Assembly (NCBI RefSeq): GCF_030656115.1
Contig: NZ_JAUSOO010000016.1
Span: 1 to 51,510 of the forward strand
DNA: 51,510 nt
From: Hydrogenophaga sp.
GTDB taxonomy: Bacteria > Pseudomonadota > Gammaproteobacteria > Burkholderiales > Burkholderiaceae_C
Direction: 5' to 3'
This document shows positions 41,310-51,510 of this stretch, piece after piece. The translations under genes were made by a program, and so were the position numbers. Position 1 is the first letter of the stretch, and each line of letters begins with the position of its first letter. The notes under the pieces are model-generated. The model was not told where the DNA came from. It saw only the letters and a list, made by a program, of their open reading frames with translations, and searched no databases.

Positions 41310-42446
41310 ATGTCTGAACGCGTCATTCCCCTGGTCGATCAACGCACCGCGTCACGGTCCGCCGCCATTCCTTCGGTGTCCATTCCCGCCAACGGCCTGT
41401 TGGGCGACCAACTGGGTCGCCCGCTGCGCGACCTGCGCATCAGCGTCACCGACCGATGCAACTTCCGCTGCAGCTACTGCATGCCCAAGGAAGTTTTTGG
41501 CAAAGACTACCCCTACCTGCCCCACAGCGCGCTGCTCAGCTTCGAAGAAATCACGCGCCTGGCACGGCAGTTCGTGGCCCATGGTGTGCAAAAAATCCGA
41601 CTCACCGGGGGCGAGCCGCTGTTGCGCAAAAACATTGAAATTCTGATCGAGCAACTGGCGGCCCTGCGCACGGTGGAGGGCAAGCCGCTGGACATCACCC
41701 TGACCACCAACGGCTCGCTGCTTGAGCGCAAAGCCGCATCGCTCAAGGCAGCCGGGTTGCAGCGTGTCACGGTCAGCCTGGACGGGCTGGACGACACGGT
41801 TTTTCGCGCCATGAACGACGTGGATTTTCCGGTGGCCGACGTGCTGCGAGGCATTGACGCGGCGCAAGCCGCAGGCCTGGGCCCAATCAAGGTCAACATG
41901 GTGGTGAAGCGCGGCACCAACGACCACGAAATTTTGCCCATGGCGCGCCACTTCAAAGGCACCGGCATTGTGCTGCGCTTCATTGAATACATGGACGTGG
42001 GCGCCACCAACGGCTGGCGCATGGACGAGGTGATGCCCAGCGCCGAGGTGGTGCAACACATTCACCGCGAACTGCCGCTGGTGCAGCTAGACCCGTCAGC
42101 ACCGGGCGAAACCGCCGAACGCTGGGGCTATGCCGACGCCCAGGGCCAGCACGATGGGGTGGCCGGAGAAATTGGCGTCATCAGCAGCGTGACCCAGGCC
42201 TTTTGCAGCGACTGCAACCGCGCCCGCCTGTCCACCGAGGGCAAGCTCTACCTGTGCCTGTTTGCCAACCAGGGCCACGACCTGAAACCCCTGGTGCGAG
42301 GCCAAGCCACCGACGAACAACTGGCCAGCGCCATTGCCGCCATCTGGCAGGGCCGCAGCGACCGCTATTCCGAGCTGCGGGCCAGCCTGCCGCCCGACGC
42401 CTCCACCGGAGGCCGGCGCGTGGAGATGAGTTACATCGGTGGCTGA
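41310..42446 (+). CDS. moaA: GTP 3',8-cyclase MoaA
   Basis: Radical-SAM enzyme that, with MoaC, turns GTP into cyclic pyranopterin monophosphate for molybdenum cofactor. The N-terminal 4Fe-4S motif is CNFRCSYC, here within [18 protein letters not shown]. The C-terminal second cluster uses the Cys residues of [22 protein letters not shown]. The double-Gly C-terminus ([10 protein letters not shown]) needed for activity is intact. The ATG at 41310 ([11 protein letters not shown]) is preferred over an upstream in-frame ATG because of the adjoining -10 box. The length is 378 residues, with a short extra N-terminal tail. It heads moaA-mobA-moeA; moaC is not in the window. Confidence 0.97.
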   Translation: MSERVIPLVDQRTASRSAAIPSVSIPANGLLGDQLGRPLRDLRISVTDRCNFRCSYCMPKEVFGKDYPYLPHSALLSFEEITRLARQFVAHGVQKIRLTGGEPLLRKNIEILIEQLAALRTVEGKPLDITLTTNGSLLERKAASLKAAGLQRVTVSLDGLDDTVFRAMNDVDFPVADVLRGIDAAQAAGLGPIKVNMVVKRGTNDHEILPMARHFKGTGIVLRFIEYMDVGATNGWRMDEVMPSAEVVQHIHRELPLVQLDPSAPGETAERWGYADAQGQHDGVAGEIGVISSVTQAFCSDCNRARLSTEGKLYLCLFANQGHDLKPLVRGQATDEQLASAIAAIWQGRSDRYSELRASLPPDASTGGRRVEMSYIGG

Positions 42447-42457
42447 AAGCTCCCCCC

Positions 42458-42532
42458 GCACCGCTTCGCGTCACCCCCCAGGGGGCGACACCAGCCGTCC
42501 GGCGAAGCCGGCCCGGCGGTGTCCCCGGTTTG
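42458..42532. repeat. GC-rich palindromic repeat, intergenic copy
   Basis: A short moaA-mobA spacer is largely filled by this element: CCCCCCAGGGGGCG is a palindromic core and GGCGAAGCCGGC another, followed by CCGGCGGTGTCC. It shares most of its right half with the copy after dapD (12217-12274). It could fold in RNA and weaken read-through. Confidence 0.65.
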
Positions 42533-42581
42533 GTTCACGCGCCATCTCACCCCACTTTGATCAGACTTTTTTGACCAGAAC

Positions 42582-43214
42582 ATGATCCATACCCATGAAA
42601 TCACCGCCATCGTGCTGGCGGGTGGCCGAGGCTCCCGCATGGGCGGGGTCGACAAAGGGCTGCAAAACTTCAACGGCACGCCGCTGGCGCTGCACACCGT
42701 GTTGCGTCTGCAAATGCAAGAAGGCGGCTTGGTGGGCGAACTGATGGTCAACGCCAACCGCAACCTGTCGGCCTACGAAGCTTTTGGCGCGCCCGTGTGG
42801 CCCGACACGCTGAGCGACTACGCGGGGCCGCTGGCCGGTTTTATGACCGGGCTGGAGCGCTGCGAAACGCCGTATCTGCTCACCGTGCCGTGCGACACAC
42901 CGCTGTTCCCGCTCAATCTGGCCCAGCGGCTGGCGCATGCTTTTGAGGACGACAGCACCGAAATCGCCATGGCCGCCGCGCTGGAAGACGACGGCCAGTT
43001 GCGCACACAACCGGTTTTTTGCCTGATGCGCGTGGAACTGCTGGAAAGCCTGGTGGCCTTCACACAAGCCGGTGGACGCAAGATCGACCGCTGGACCGAC
43101 CAACACAAAACTGTGGTGGTGCCGTTCAACCTGCCGGGCGACGATGCCCGGGCTTTTTGCAACGCGAACACGCTGGCCGAACTGCAGGCCCTGGAAACCC
43201 CTGACAAGCCCTGA
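42582..43214 (+). CDS. mobA: Molybdenum cofactor guanylyltransferase MobA
   Basis: Attaches GMP from GTP to molybdopterin, giving the MGD form used by DMSO-reductase-family enzymes. The nucleotidyltransferase signature is [17 protein letters not shown], with the binding Lys, followed by [20 protein letters not shown] and the metal Asp of [10 protein letters not shown]. The 210-residue length is normal. It lies 8 nt before moeA. Presence of mobA implies the organism makes a bis-MGD molybdoenzyme such as nitrate reductase or formate dehydrogenase elsewhere. Confidence 0.95.
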   Translation: MIHTHEITAIVLAGGRGSRMGGVDKGLQNFNGTPLALHTVLRLQMQEGGLVGELMVNANRNLSAYEAFGAPVWPDTLSDYAGPLAGFMTGLERCETPYLLTVPCDTPLFPLNLAQRLAHAFEDDSTEIAMAAALEDDGQLRTQPVFCLMRVELLESLVAFTQAGGRKIDRWTDQHKTVVVPFNLPGDDARAFCNANTLAELQALETPDKP

Positions 43215-43222
43215 ATTGCGCC

Positions 43223-44584
<1,362 letters not shown>

Positions 44585-44594
44585 ACGGCCGTTT

Positions 44595-45983
44595 TTAGCT
44601 TGAACCTTTGGCCAGGATGCGACATGACTTGCCGCTGCGCCCCCGAGGCACGGCCTGGCCCAGTTCACCCAGCACCCGAATGGGCAAGGTACCCTGGGCC
44701 AGGGCAAAAGACTGCAGCGCAGCACGGCACGACTTCAGGGCATCTCGCCCTTCTTGCCCCACCATGGGCAGGCGCAGCACCAGGGTGCTCGCGTCTCGCT
44801 GACGAATCTGGAAATCAAAGACCCCGGCCTGCTCTTCCAGCACGGTGGCCAAGGCCAGCGGCAGCAAAGCCACCTCGCCGTGGGGGCCGTGCATGCGCAA
44901 GGTGTCATCGTGCCGCCCTTGCACCTCGATCACCGGAAACGGTGAACCGCAAACGCATCGCTCGGCGTGCACCGTCACCTGGTCGCCCATGCCGTAGCGA
45001 ATGAGGGGCTGCACCGTGTTGGCCAGATTGGTCAGCAACACGCTGCACGAGGCCTGCCCCAGCGGCACCGGGCGGTTGTTTTCGTCCACCGGCTCCAACA
45101 CCAGCCAGTCGGTGTTCAGGTGCAACTGGCCCGCTTCACACTCCCAACCCATGGCGAGGAATTCAGAGGCGCCGTAACTGTTGCGCACCCGACACCCCAA
45201 CGCCGTTTCAATGCGCTGGCGCACCGCAGGGCTCAGCGTTTCGCCACCTGTCCAGACTTCGCGCAAACCCACCTTCAAGCGCCCACGCTCAGCCTGCTCG
45301 GCCAGCAACAGCGCTGCAGTCGGGTAGCTGGCCAGTACCGTGGGTGCAAACGCATTCAGCGCATCCACCAGCGCCTCCACCGGCTGCAAGATGGAAAACG
45401 AGCGCATTGAAGGGGCCAGCCACGGCTGCAACTGGCGCAAGCGCTCCAAGCTGACAAAGCTCGCAAAATGGCCTCCGGTAGCGCCCACAAACGCCATGCG
45501 CTCGCTCAGGTAAAACGGGTCCAACCAGCGTCGGGTGCGCAGGTCGGTGCTTCGGCGCACGGCCTCCAGTGCGTCGTACACCGCCATGGCGCGCGCGTCT
45601 TGCACAAAAATGCCGGGCACGCCACTGGTGCCCGAACTCTCCCAAACGAGGTAGCGCCCCAGACAGGGCTTGCCCACCCGATCCGGGTCGGCACTGAAGT
45701 CTTGTAGTTCGCTCAGCACCAGCCGGGGGTCGGTCACCCATTGCGAAAACCGGCCCATGAGCTCGTCGCGGCCCACTGGGGCTATTTGGCTCAAGGCGTG
45801 CGGGTCGTCGGGCAGATGCACCAGGCGCTCTCGGTACAGCGCCGAGCCACTGCGCGCCGCAGCCAGCAGCTTGCGCAGCCGACCTTGCTGCCAGTGGGTC
45901 ACAGCCGCCTCGCTTGCATGGGCCAGGGACAGTACCTCGGCGGTGGTGGTGGCCAGCAAAAAAGGATCAAACACAGTGCCCAT
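44595..45983 (-). CDS. PaaK-like adenylate-forming enzyme
   Basis: A 462-residue member of the phenylacetate-CoA ligase/coenzyme F390 synthetase-like branch of the ANL superfamily. The ATP-binding P-loop is VWESSGTSGVPGIFVQDARA (residues 115-135), A5 is NSYGASEFLAMGWEC, and the hinge region LIRYGMGDQVTV precedes a C-terminal domain that ends with VPRGRSGKSCRIL, where the catalytic Lys of the family is expected (SGKSCRI). Its substrate is unknown. It is convergent with moeA (10-nt gap) and has no paa or acyl-carrier neighbour. The ATG at 45983 (MGTVFDPFLLA) has GGGAG about 8 nt upstream. Confidence 0.82.
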   Translation of the reverse strand: MGTVFDPFLLATTTAEVLSLAHASEAAVTHWQQGRLRKLLAAARSGSALYRERLVHLPDDPHALSQIAPVGRDELMGRFSQWVTDPRLVLSELQDFSADPDRVGKPCLGRYLVWESSGTSGVPGIFVQDARAMAVYDALEAVRRSTDLRTRRWLDPFYLSERMAFVGATGGHFASFVSLERLRQLQPWLAPSMRSFSILQPVEALVDALNAFAPTVLASYPTAALLLAEQAERGRLKVGLREVWTGGETLSPAVRQRIETALGCRVRNSYGASEFLAMGWECEAGQLHLNTDWLVLEPVDENNRPVPLGQASCSVLLTNLANTVQPLIRYGMGDQVTVHAERCVCGSPFPVIEVQGRHDDTLRMHGPHGEVALLPLALATVLEEQAGVFDFQIRQRDASTLVLRLPMVGQEGRDALKSCRAALQSFALAQGTLPIRVLGELGQAVPRGRSGKSCRILAKGSS

Positions 45984-46175
45984 GCAGTCATCTCCCGGGG
46001 CCGAAGGCATCCGCACAACTGAAAGATCGACGGCCCGACCGACAGCGCGGCACGGGCCGTACCCGGCAACCGTGCAGGCCCATGGTATGTGGCAACGGCC
46101 AGCATCGGTTGATGCGGCTCAAGCGGACTGGATTCTGGGTCAAATCAGGTTTCCCATCATGGGCATGATCCATCC

Positions 46176-46367
46176 GATGGCACGCACCAGTTGCCCACCA
46201 CCTTGAGTCCGGCGCAAGAGGCGATCGTGATGGAGATACGGCGCCTGTGCCTGCTGCCCTTGGACGACCTGGTCAGTTTCACCCGGGAGTTCATCAACGC
46301 TGACGCATCCCGCTCAGGTATCAGCCGTTTCCTGCGCCTCGAGGGCCTGTCCAAGCTCGCTGATTGA
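46176..46367 (+). pseudogene. N-terminal fragment of an IS481-like transposase
   Basis: A short frame without a start reads DGTHQLPTTLSPAQEAIVME, then RRLCLLPLDDLVSFTREFIN and SRSGISRFLRLEGLSKLAD before TGA. It matches the helix-turn-helix and linker part of IS481/IS3-type transposases (typical LSPAQEAIVVxLRKTLLLPLDDLL ... SRSGLDRCLRRHGV). The DDE catalytic domain is gone. The remaining gap 46017-46417 has nothing else recognisable. It marks the edge of the lower-GC island to its right. Confidence 0.7.
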
Positions 46368-46417
46368 CATTTTGACCGTCGGCTGGAATGACTCGTTATC
46401 CGTATTGATTCAGGTAC

Positions 46418-47245
46418 TTACTGCAACATAAGTGGAGAAAATCCAGAGGCTCCATTATAAAAAATGACTCTATTGCGCCCCTCTTCTTTCGCCTTGTACA
46501 TCGCCATATCGGCCCATTTCAGGATATCTTCCTGACTGGCCTTGTTGTCGTTGAACAATACCACGCCAATACTCGATGTGCAATGATGTTCAAACGTGGT
46601 CTGTGCATCGCCTTCTTGATTTCGAGTCAGGATATAAGGCGCCGCCAGAACAGTTCGCACCTTTTCGGCAACAACACCGGCATGCGCAATGGAAGCCTTT
46701 TCATCCTCGTCCAGTTCGCTGAGCATCACCACAAACTCATCTCCGCCGATGCGCGCAACGGTATCCGCTTCGCGGACGCAAAGCGTGAGACGATGCGCCA
46801 CTTCGATCAGCAACATATCGCCCGCCTCGTGCCCATGCGCATCATTGAGCGGCTTAAAATTGTCCAAATCCAGAAACATCACCGCGCCAAAACGCCCGCT
46901 GCGTTTGCTGGCAAGCATCGCCTGCCCCAGACGGTCGGTCAACAAGCGGCGATTGGCAAGTTGCGTCAATGCGTCATGAAAAGCCAACTTGCGGATGTGT
47001 TTTTCGCTTTCGCGCAAGTCCCGGGTGATCTTCTCGTTTTCACGCAGCGCCGCTTCTAGTTCGGCAGTGCGGTGGCGAACCTGATTTTCCAGCGTGATCG
47101 CCGTCTCGAACAGGTTGAAATCGGACCCGAGCAAACTGGCATTGCGTTCGGCACGATTCATCAGCGCCTGAACGACTTTATTCAGGCGCCCAATCTCGTC
47201 CTGCAAAGCCTGCACGCTGACCGCCGGTTGAATCTGCTCAGACAT
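46418..47245 (-). CDS. Diguanylate cyclase (GGDEF) partnered with FIST protein
   Basis: A 275-residue GGDEF protein that should make cyclic di-GMP from two GTP. Residues 1-95 are a coiled-coil linker (LQDEIGRLNKVVQALMNRAE, then LENQVRHRTAELEAALREN) with no membrane segment. The catalytic motif GGDEF is intact in VARIGGDEFVVML, and an RxxD product-inhibition site (READ) lies five residues before it. The start MSEQIQPAV (ATG at 47245) overlaps the FIST stop by 8 nt, so the two are translationally coupled. The linker resembles that of kinases and cyclases found next to FIST genes, suggesting it docks on the FIST sensor. GC content is lower than in surrounding genes. Confidence 0.92.
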   Translation of the reverse strand: MSEQIQPAVSVQALQDEIGRLNKVVQALMNRAERNASLLGSDFNLFETAITLENQVRHRTAELEAALRENEKITRDLRESEKHIRKLAFHDALTQLANRRLLTDRLGQAMLASKRSGRFGAVMFLDLDNFKPLNDAHGHEAGDMLLIEVAHRLTLCVREADTVARIGGDEFVVMLSELDEDEKASIAHAGVVAEKVRTVLAAPYILTRNQEGDAQTTFEHHCTSSIGVVLFNDNKASQEDILKWADMAMYKAKEEGRNRVIFYNGASGFSPLMLQ

Positions 47246-48392
47246 CGGCAACTTTCCCGGCCGATCCGATGGCGATCCCAGTAAGCGTCTGGTTGACATG
47301 CACACCGTGAAACTGTTCGCCGTAACTGTTAAAACCAACCGCGTTGTTGCTGCGGAATATTTCCGCGACGCGACCCTCCAAACCGTTCTGGGATATCTCC
47401 AACTTGCGCAAGATGCAATCGCAGGCGATGACGAGCTGGGGTTGACCTATTTCCGCACGGATACTGTCGAAAGTCTGCTCCAGATTGTTCAGCAGCCCTA
47501 TACCGTGCGCCACCCTGAGCACCAGCCCCTCCTCGATGGCGCAAAAGAAAGTCAGGCTGCCGTCAGGGTTGGCCTTCTGGATGGAGCGCACATAGTCCGT
47601 TCCGTCTATCATCACCACAACGGGAGAAGCGGCGAAACTCATGGGATTGAGTTCATGCAGCTCGATTCCCAGCAGTCGCGCATATTCCGCCGCAGCGGGA
47701 AGTCCGTTGATCTCCTTGACGACGCGTTCATCCGTATCAGCCTCCGTCACCACCATCCGCTCGGCGGTGGCAATGAAATGCTGGGTTTTGAAGATCTTAA
47801 AAGGCAAATCGGTGTTGAGCAGAACCAGCACAGCGCTATCGGCATGGAAACGGCCATCGCTGAATACAAGCGTTTTGGAAAATTTCAGGTCGTCGCCCGC
47901 AGAACCACCGAACAGTACGATATCGCCCAAAGCATATTGCAAGGCATGCGCTACCGGCTCCTCCCGTATGGACAAACCGTCGATCAGCATCAATGCAAAA
48001 CAGTTTTGTGGCGCTGCCTCCGGCACCCGACTTTCCAGACGCTGCAACAGGGTTTGCGCAAAGTCATGCCCCGATGAGATACCGAAGTGGTCTAAATTTT
48101 CAAGCAATCCGCTGACGGTCGCGAAGCCAGACGCAGAGAAACTTGCCCCAGACAGACCATGCTCGCCGTAGCCGTGCGGCCCAATCGCACCGGCAGTGGT
48201 ACAACCAACCACCTGCGTCCCGGCAAACCGTCGGTTCATTTCCTCTGCCAGCGCATCCATATCGTATGCACTGGAACAGAAAAAGATCACCAGTTCCATG
48301 TCCGGCTGCGCTACTGCTGCGTGAAACTCCGCCACAGCCTCACGTGCGTCCGTGGTAAGAGACTGCGCGGTGCGAATAGTTTGAACGTTCAA
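47238..48392 (-). CDS. FIST-domain signal transduction protein
   Basis: A 384-residue soluble protein with FIST N- and C-terminal domains, predicted to sense small ligands, possibly amino acids. N-terminal features include MELVIFFCSSAYDMDALAEEM and QVVGCTTAGAIGPHGYGEHG; the C-terminal domain contains AVGFNSYGEQFHGVHVNQTL with the usual final Gly-Glu-X-hydrophobic motif. I chose the TTG at 48392 (LNVQTIRTAQSL) because GGGAGAG lies just upstream; an ATG at 48485 is open in frame but lies in AT-rich non-coding-like sequence. With the downstream diguanylate cyclase it forms a two-gene sensory operon. Confidence 0.88.
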   Translation of the reverse strand: MNVQTIRTAQSLTTDAREAVAEFHAAVAQPDMELVIFFCSSAYDMDALAEEMNRRFAGTQVVGCTTAGAIGPHGYGEHGLSGASFSASGFATVSGLLENLDHFGISSGHDFAQTLLQRLESRVPEAAPQNCFALMLIDGLSIREEPVAHALQYALGDIVLFGGSAGDDLKFSKTLVFSDGRFHADSAVLVLLNTDLPFKIFKTQHFIATAERMVVTEADTDERVVKEINGLPAAAEYARLLGIELHELNPMSFAASPVVVMIDGTDYVRSIQKANPDGSLTFFCAIEEGLVLRVAHGIGLLNNLEQTFDSIRAEIGQPQLVIACDCILRKLEISQNGLEGRVAEIFRSNNAVGFNSYGEQFHGVHVNQTLTGIAIGSAGKVADV

Positions 48393-48786
48393 GTTTCTCT
48401 CCCAACGTAAAACTTTTGGATGGTCCTGCAAACTTTGATGCTGTTGACTTTTCACCAGATATTCCCGACAGCAGTGGGATAACATGAATATTTCAAGCTT
48501 AAAAAGCCATTTAAATCATATGCTTATCTCGGTGAACTGTACAAATATAAAATTGCCGTCGCCCACACCTCAAATGTCCAAAAAATTTATTGGACCAAAT
48601 TTATAAATATACCCTTCAACTACACTATAGCCCCAAAATCAAAAAGCTTACCCTTATTCGGTCAGATTTATTTGGTTATGATATTGGCCCAACGTAGCAG
48701 CATGCGGCACCCGCACCAGCGGGGCGCGGCGGCTTTCGCGTGCGGAGTTTAGAGTTTTGAATAGGGTTCCACACAAGATACGCAGG
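48393..48786. other. AT-rich intergenic region with palindrome
   Basis: A conspicuously AT-rich gap of about 390 bp (48480-48660 especially). It has no plausible gene. GTCCAA at 48576-48581 and TTGGAC at 48590-48595 form a spaced palindrome and could be an operator. TATAAT-like boxes, such as ACTATAG near 48622, may drive the FIST operon. The right end, beside the RND pump stop, holds no clear terminator. The composition fits acquired DNA. Confidence 0.45.
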
Positions 48787-51510
48787 CTAAGTGTGTACCA
48801 GTTGCACGGACTGGCTGTGTGCTTTTTTTCTGGCCAACAAGGTGTACATCGTGGGCACCACAAAAAGGGTGAGCAAGGTGCCCAGGCTCATGCCGCCCAC
48901 AATCACCCAGCCTATTTGTTGGCGGCTCTCGGCGCCTGCGCCGGTGGCCAGGGCCAGCGGAATGGCGCCGAGCACCATGGCGCCGGTGGTCATGAGAATG
49001 GGGCGCAGGCGCAGCGCGGCAGATTGTTTAACCGCTTCCAATGTGCTGGCGCCCTGCTCGCTCAATTGATTTGCAAACTCCACAATCAAAATACCGTGTT
49101 TGGTGATCAAGCCCACCAAGGTAATTAAACCAATCTGGCTGAACACATTGAGTGTGCCGCCCGACCATTTCAGGGCCAGCAATGCACCCAACATGGACAG
49201 GGGCACGCTGAGCATGATGATCAGCGGATCAACGAAGCTTTCAAACTGCGCGGCCAGCACCAGATAAATAAACAACAGCGAGAGCACAAACACAATGGCC
49301 AGCGATCCCGATGAACTCTTGAATTCGCGGCTTTGGCCGTTGAGGTCGGTGGTGTAGCCGGGCGGCAAAATCTCGGCGGCGGTGGCGTCCATGAACTTGA
49401 GCGCGTCGCCCAGCGCCAGCTCGGGCGCCAGGTTGGCGGTGATGGAGGCGCTGCGGCGTTGCCCAAAGTGGTTGAGTTCGCGGGGCACGACCACTTCGCG
49501 GATTTTGACCAGCGAGGCCAGCGGAATCATGGCCTCGTTGCGGCCCCGCACAAACAGGCGATCGATGTCGTCGGGCGTGCTGCGCTGGGCGCTGTCGGTC
49601 TGCACGATCACGTCGTATTGCTCGCCATCGCGCTTGTAGCGGGTGACGATGCGCCCGCCCAGCATGGTTTCCACGGTGCGGGCAATGGCGTCCACGTTCA
49701 CACCCATGTCGGCGGCGCGTTCGCGGTCCACATCCATGCGGATTTCGGGTTTGTTCAGGCGCAGATCGGTGTCCACTTGCACGAAACCGGGGTTCTTGGC
49801 CAGGGCGTCCTGGAACTGGCGCACCACCTTGGACAGGTTGTCATAACTGTCGGAGGTGACGATCACGTAGTTGATGGGCCGTTCACGAAAGCCTTGCCCC
49901 AGCGAAGGTGGCGTGATGGGAAACGCACTGATACCGGGCAAAGCCGCCATGCGCGGCGCAATTTCGCGGGCAATTTCTTGCGTGGTACGGGTGCGCTCTT
50001 CCCACGGTTTGGCGCGCAAAAACACATTGCCCTGGGCCACGGTGGGGTTGCCGATGTTGCTGAAAATGCGGTCGAACTCGGGGTAGTCCTGCCCGATGCG
50101 TTCAATGGCTTCGGCGTATCGGCGGGTGTAGGCCAGCGTGGCGCCGTCCGGCCCGTTGATGCTGGCCAGGATGACGCCCCGGTCTTCAATGGGCGCCAGC
50201 TCTTGCTTGGTGCCTTGCAGCAGCCACCAACTGCCCGCCGCACTGGCGAACATGACCAGCACCACCGCCCAGCGCAGGTTCAGCGCCAGCGCGAGCACAC
50301 GGCTGTAGCCGCGCGTCAGGCTGGTCAACACGCGTTCCATGCCTCGGTCAAAACGACCCGGGTTGGGGTTGTGGCGCAGCAGTTTGGAGCACAGCATGGG
50401 CGACAGCGTGAGCGCCACAAAGCCGGACACCACCACCGCGCCGGCCAGCGCCAGCGCAAATTCGGCAAACAGGCGCCCGGTGCGCCCGGGGGTGAAGGCC
50501 AGCGGGGCGTACACCGCGGCCAGCGTGAGCGTCATGGCGACCACGGCAAAACCCACCTCGCGCGCGCCCTGAATGGCGGCTTCAAACGGCTTCATACCTT
50601 CTTCGATGTGGCGGTAGATGTTCTCCAGCACCACGATGGCGTCGTCCACCACCAGACCAATGGCCAGCACCAGCGCCAGCAGGGTGAGGGTGTTGATGGA
50701 AAAACCGAACAAAGCCATGAGCGCAAAGGTGCCGATCAGGCTCACCGGTATGGTGACCAGCGGGATGATGGACGCGCGCAAGGTGCGCAGGAACACAAAA
50801 ATCACCAGCGCCACCAACACCACCGCCTCGGCAATGGTGGTGTAGACCGCTTTGATGGAGCGGTCGATGAAGACCGAGTTGTCGTTGGCAATGTCCACGT
50901 TCACGCCAGGCGGCAGGTCGGCCTTGACCTTTTCCAGCAACTGGCGTACGCCGGCCGAGAGCTCCAGCGGGTTGGCGGTGGCCTGGCGGATCACGCCGAG
51001 CGAAATCGAGTCGCGCCCGTTCAGGCGCACCGAGGTGCGTTCATCTTGCGGGCCCTGCAACACCCGGGCCACATCGCCCAGGCGAATGGTCTGGCCGTTG
51101 ATGTTGCGGATGGCCACGTCGCGGAACTGCGCTGGCGTCTGCAGGTCGGTGGCGGCGGTCACGTTGAATTCGCGCAGCGTGCTTTCAATGCGGCCTGCAG
51201 GCACCTCCAGGTTGGAGCGGCGCAGCGCGTCTTCCACGTCCTGCACCGTCAGGCGGTAGGCGGCCAGGCGGTCGGGGTCGATCCAGATGCGCATGGCGTA
51301 TTTGCGCTCGCCATACACCCGCACATCGGCCGCACCCGGTGCCGTTTGCAGCACCGGCTTGGCCAGGCGGTTGGCAAAGTCGGAGAGTTGCAGCGCGTCG
51401 TGCGTGTCCGAGCTGAGCGCCAGCCAGATCACGGGGAAAGCGTCGGCCTCCACCTTGGCAATCACCGGCTCGTCAATGCCCTGGGGCAGGCGCTGGCGCA
51501 CCCGGCTCAC
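48787..51510 (-). CDS. RND efflux pump inner-membrane subunit, N-terminus beyond window
   Basis: AcrB/MexB-type (HAE1) proton-driven efflux transporter; about 120 N-terminal residues lie outside the window. The pore and docking domains, then TM2-6, are visible. The proton-relay Asp pair is in LAIGLVVDDAIVVLENIYRH (TM4), and the TM10 Lys is in GLITKHGILIVEFANQL. TM regions appear in two blocks, as expected for the duplicated fold. The C-terminus is short (PTMYTLLARKKAHSQS). The adaptor and outer-membrane partner genes should lie upstream, beyond the right edge, so the substrate class (drug, solvent or other) cannot be judged from this window. Confidence 0.94.
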   Translation of the reverse strand: MSRVRQRLPQGIDEPVIAKVEADAFPVIWLALSSDTHDALQLSDFANRLAKPVLQTAPGAADVRVYGERKYAMRIWIDPDRLAAYRLTVQDVEDALRRSNLEVPAGRIESTLREFNVTAATDLQTPAQFRDVAIRNINGQTIRLGDVARVLQGPQDERTSVRLNGRDSISLGVIRQATANPLELSAGVRQLLEKVKADLPPGVNVDIANDNSVFIDRSIKAVYTTIAEAVVLVALVIFVFLRTLRASIIPLVTIPVSLIGTFALMALFGFSINTLTLLALVLAIGLVVDDAIVVLENIYRHIEEGMKPFEAAIQGAREVGFAVVAMTLTLAAVYAPLAFTPGRTGRLFAEFALALAGAVVVSGFVALTLSPMLCSKLLRHNPNPGRFDRGMERVLTSLTRGYSRVLALALNLRWAVVLVMFASAAGSWWLLQGTKQELAPIEDRGVILASINGPDGATLAYTRRYAEAIERIGQDYPEFDRIFSNIGNPTVAQGNVFLRAKPWEERTRTTQEIAREIAPRMAALPGISAFPITPPSLGQGFRERPINYVIVTSDSYDNLSKVVRQFQDALAKNPGFVQVDTDLRLNKPEIRMDVDRERAADMGVNVDAIARTVETMLGGRIVTRYKRDGEQYDVIVQTDSAQRSTPDDIDRLFVRGRNEAMIPLASLVKIREVVVPRELNHFGQRRSASITANLAPELALGDALKFMDATAAEILPPGYTTDLNGQSREFKSSSGSLAIVFVLSLLFIYLVLAAQFESFVDPLIIMLSVPLSMLGALLALKWSGGTLNVFSQIGLITLVGLITKHGILIVEFANQLSEQGASTLEAVKQSAALRLRPILMTTGAMVLGAIPLALATGAGAESRQQIGWVIVGGMSLGTLLTLFVVPTMYTLLARKKAHSQSVQLVHT

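Overview
The window looks like a chromosome segment of a high-GC betaproteobacterium of the order Burkholderiales, most likely family Comamonadaceae (Hydrogenophaga/Rhodoferax/Acidovorax-like). This rests on the gene order smc-zipA-ligA, ilvB-ilvH-ilvC-pssA-leuA, dapC-dapD-dapE-prmB and nadE next to a P-II gene, on strong GC3 bias, and on GC-rich palindromic repeats I associate with this family. The genus assignment is inference. No rRNA, tRNA or CRISPR array was recognised.

Layout. 1-3035 is a mobile-element scar: a partial IS91-type Y2 transposase, its companion tyrosine recombinase (frameshifted at the catalytic Tyr codon), a strong hairpin, and an integron integrase (IntI) whose native N-terminus is missing. 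3051-9946 (minus) is ligA, zipA and smc. 10107-19545 (plus) is a long housekeeping run: lysine/peptidoglycan precursor synthesis (dapC, dapD, dapE) with an embedded pilU-type ATPase, then prmB, an ABC-F protein, a VanZ-like protein and the two N-degron aminoacyl transferases aat and bpt. An IclR regulator and a convergent D,D-endopeptidase follow.

21956-28429 (minus) is the branched-chain amino-acid block ilvB-ilvH-ilvC with pssA and leuA. Upstream of leuA there is a short leader peptide with consecutive Leu codons, a terminator, and a competing antiterminator pairing: a convincing leucine attenuator. 28754-30360 holds an RDD membrane protein, dgkA and a LOG-family gene. glnB/glnK and nadE flank a graveyard of ABC-efflux fragments.

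32990-36543 (plus) holds a FemAB-like acyltransferase and a compact operon of three bactofilin-domain proteins interleaved with two small single-pass membrane proteins; this is the best candidate for an undercharacterised system here. 36657-39560 pairs a soluble and a proton-pumping pyrophosphatase on opposite strands. A TetR regulator faces a putative di-iron hydrolase across a palindromic operator candidate. moaA-mobA-moeA (molybdenum cofactor) follows, then an orphan PaaK-like adenylate-forming enzyme, a transposase relic, a lower-GC FIST plus diguanylate cyclase pair, an AT-rich gap, and an RND efflux pump running off the right edge.

Most of the window is core metabolism and cell-envelope biology. 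The accessory signal is concentrated at 1-3035, 30784-31147, 34356-36543 and 46017-48786.
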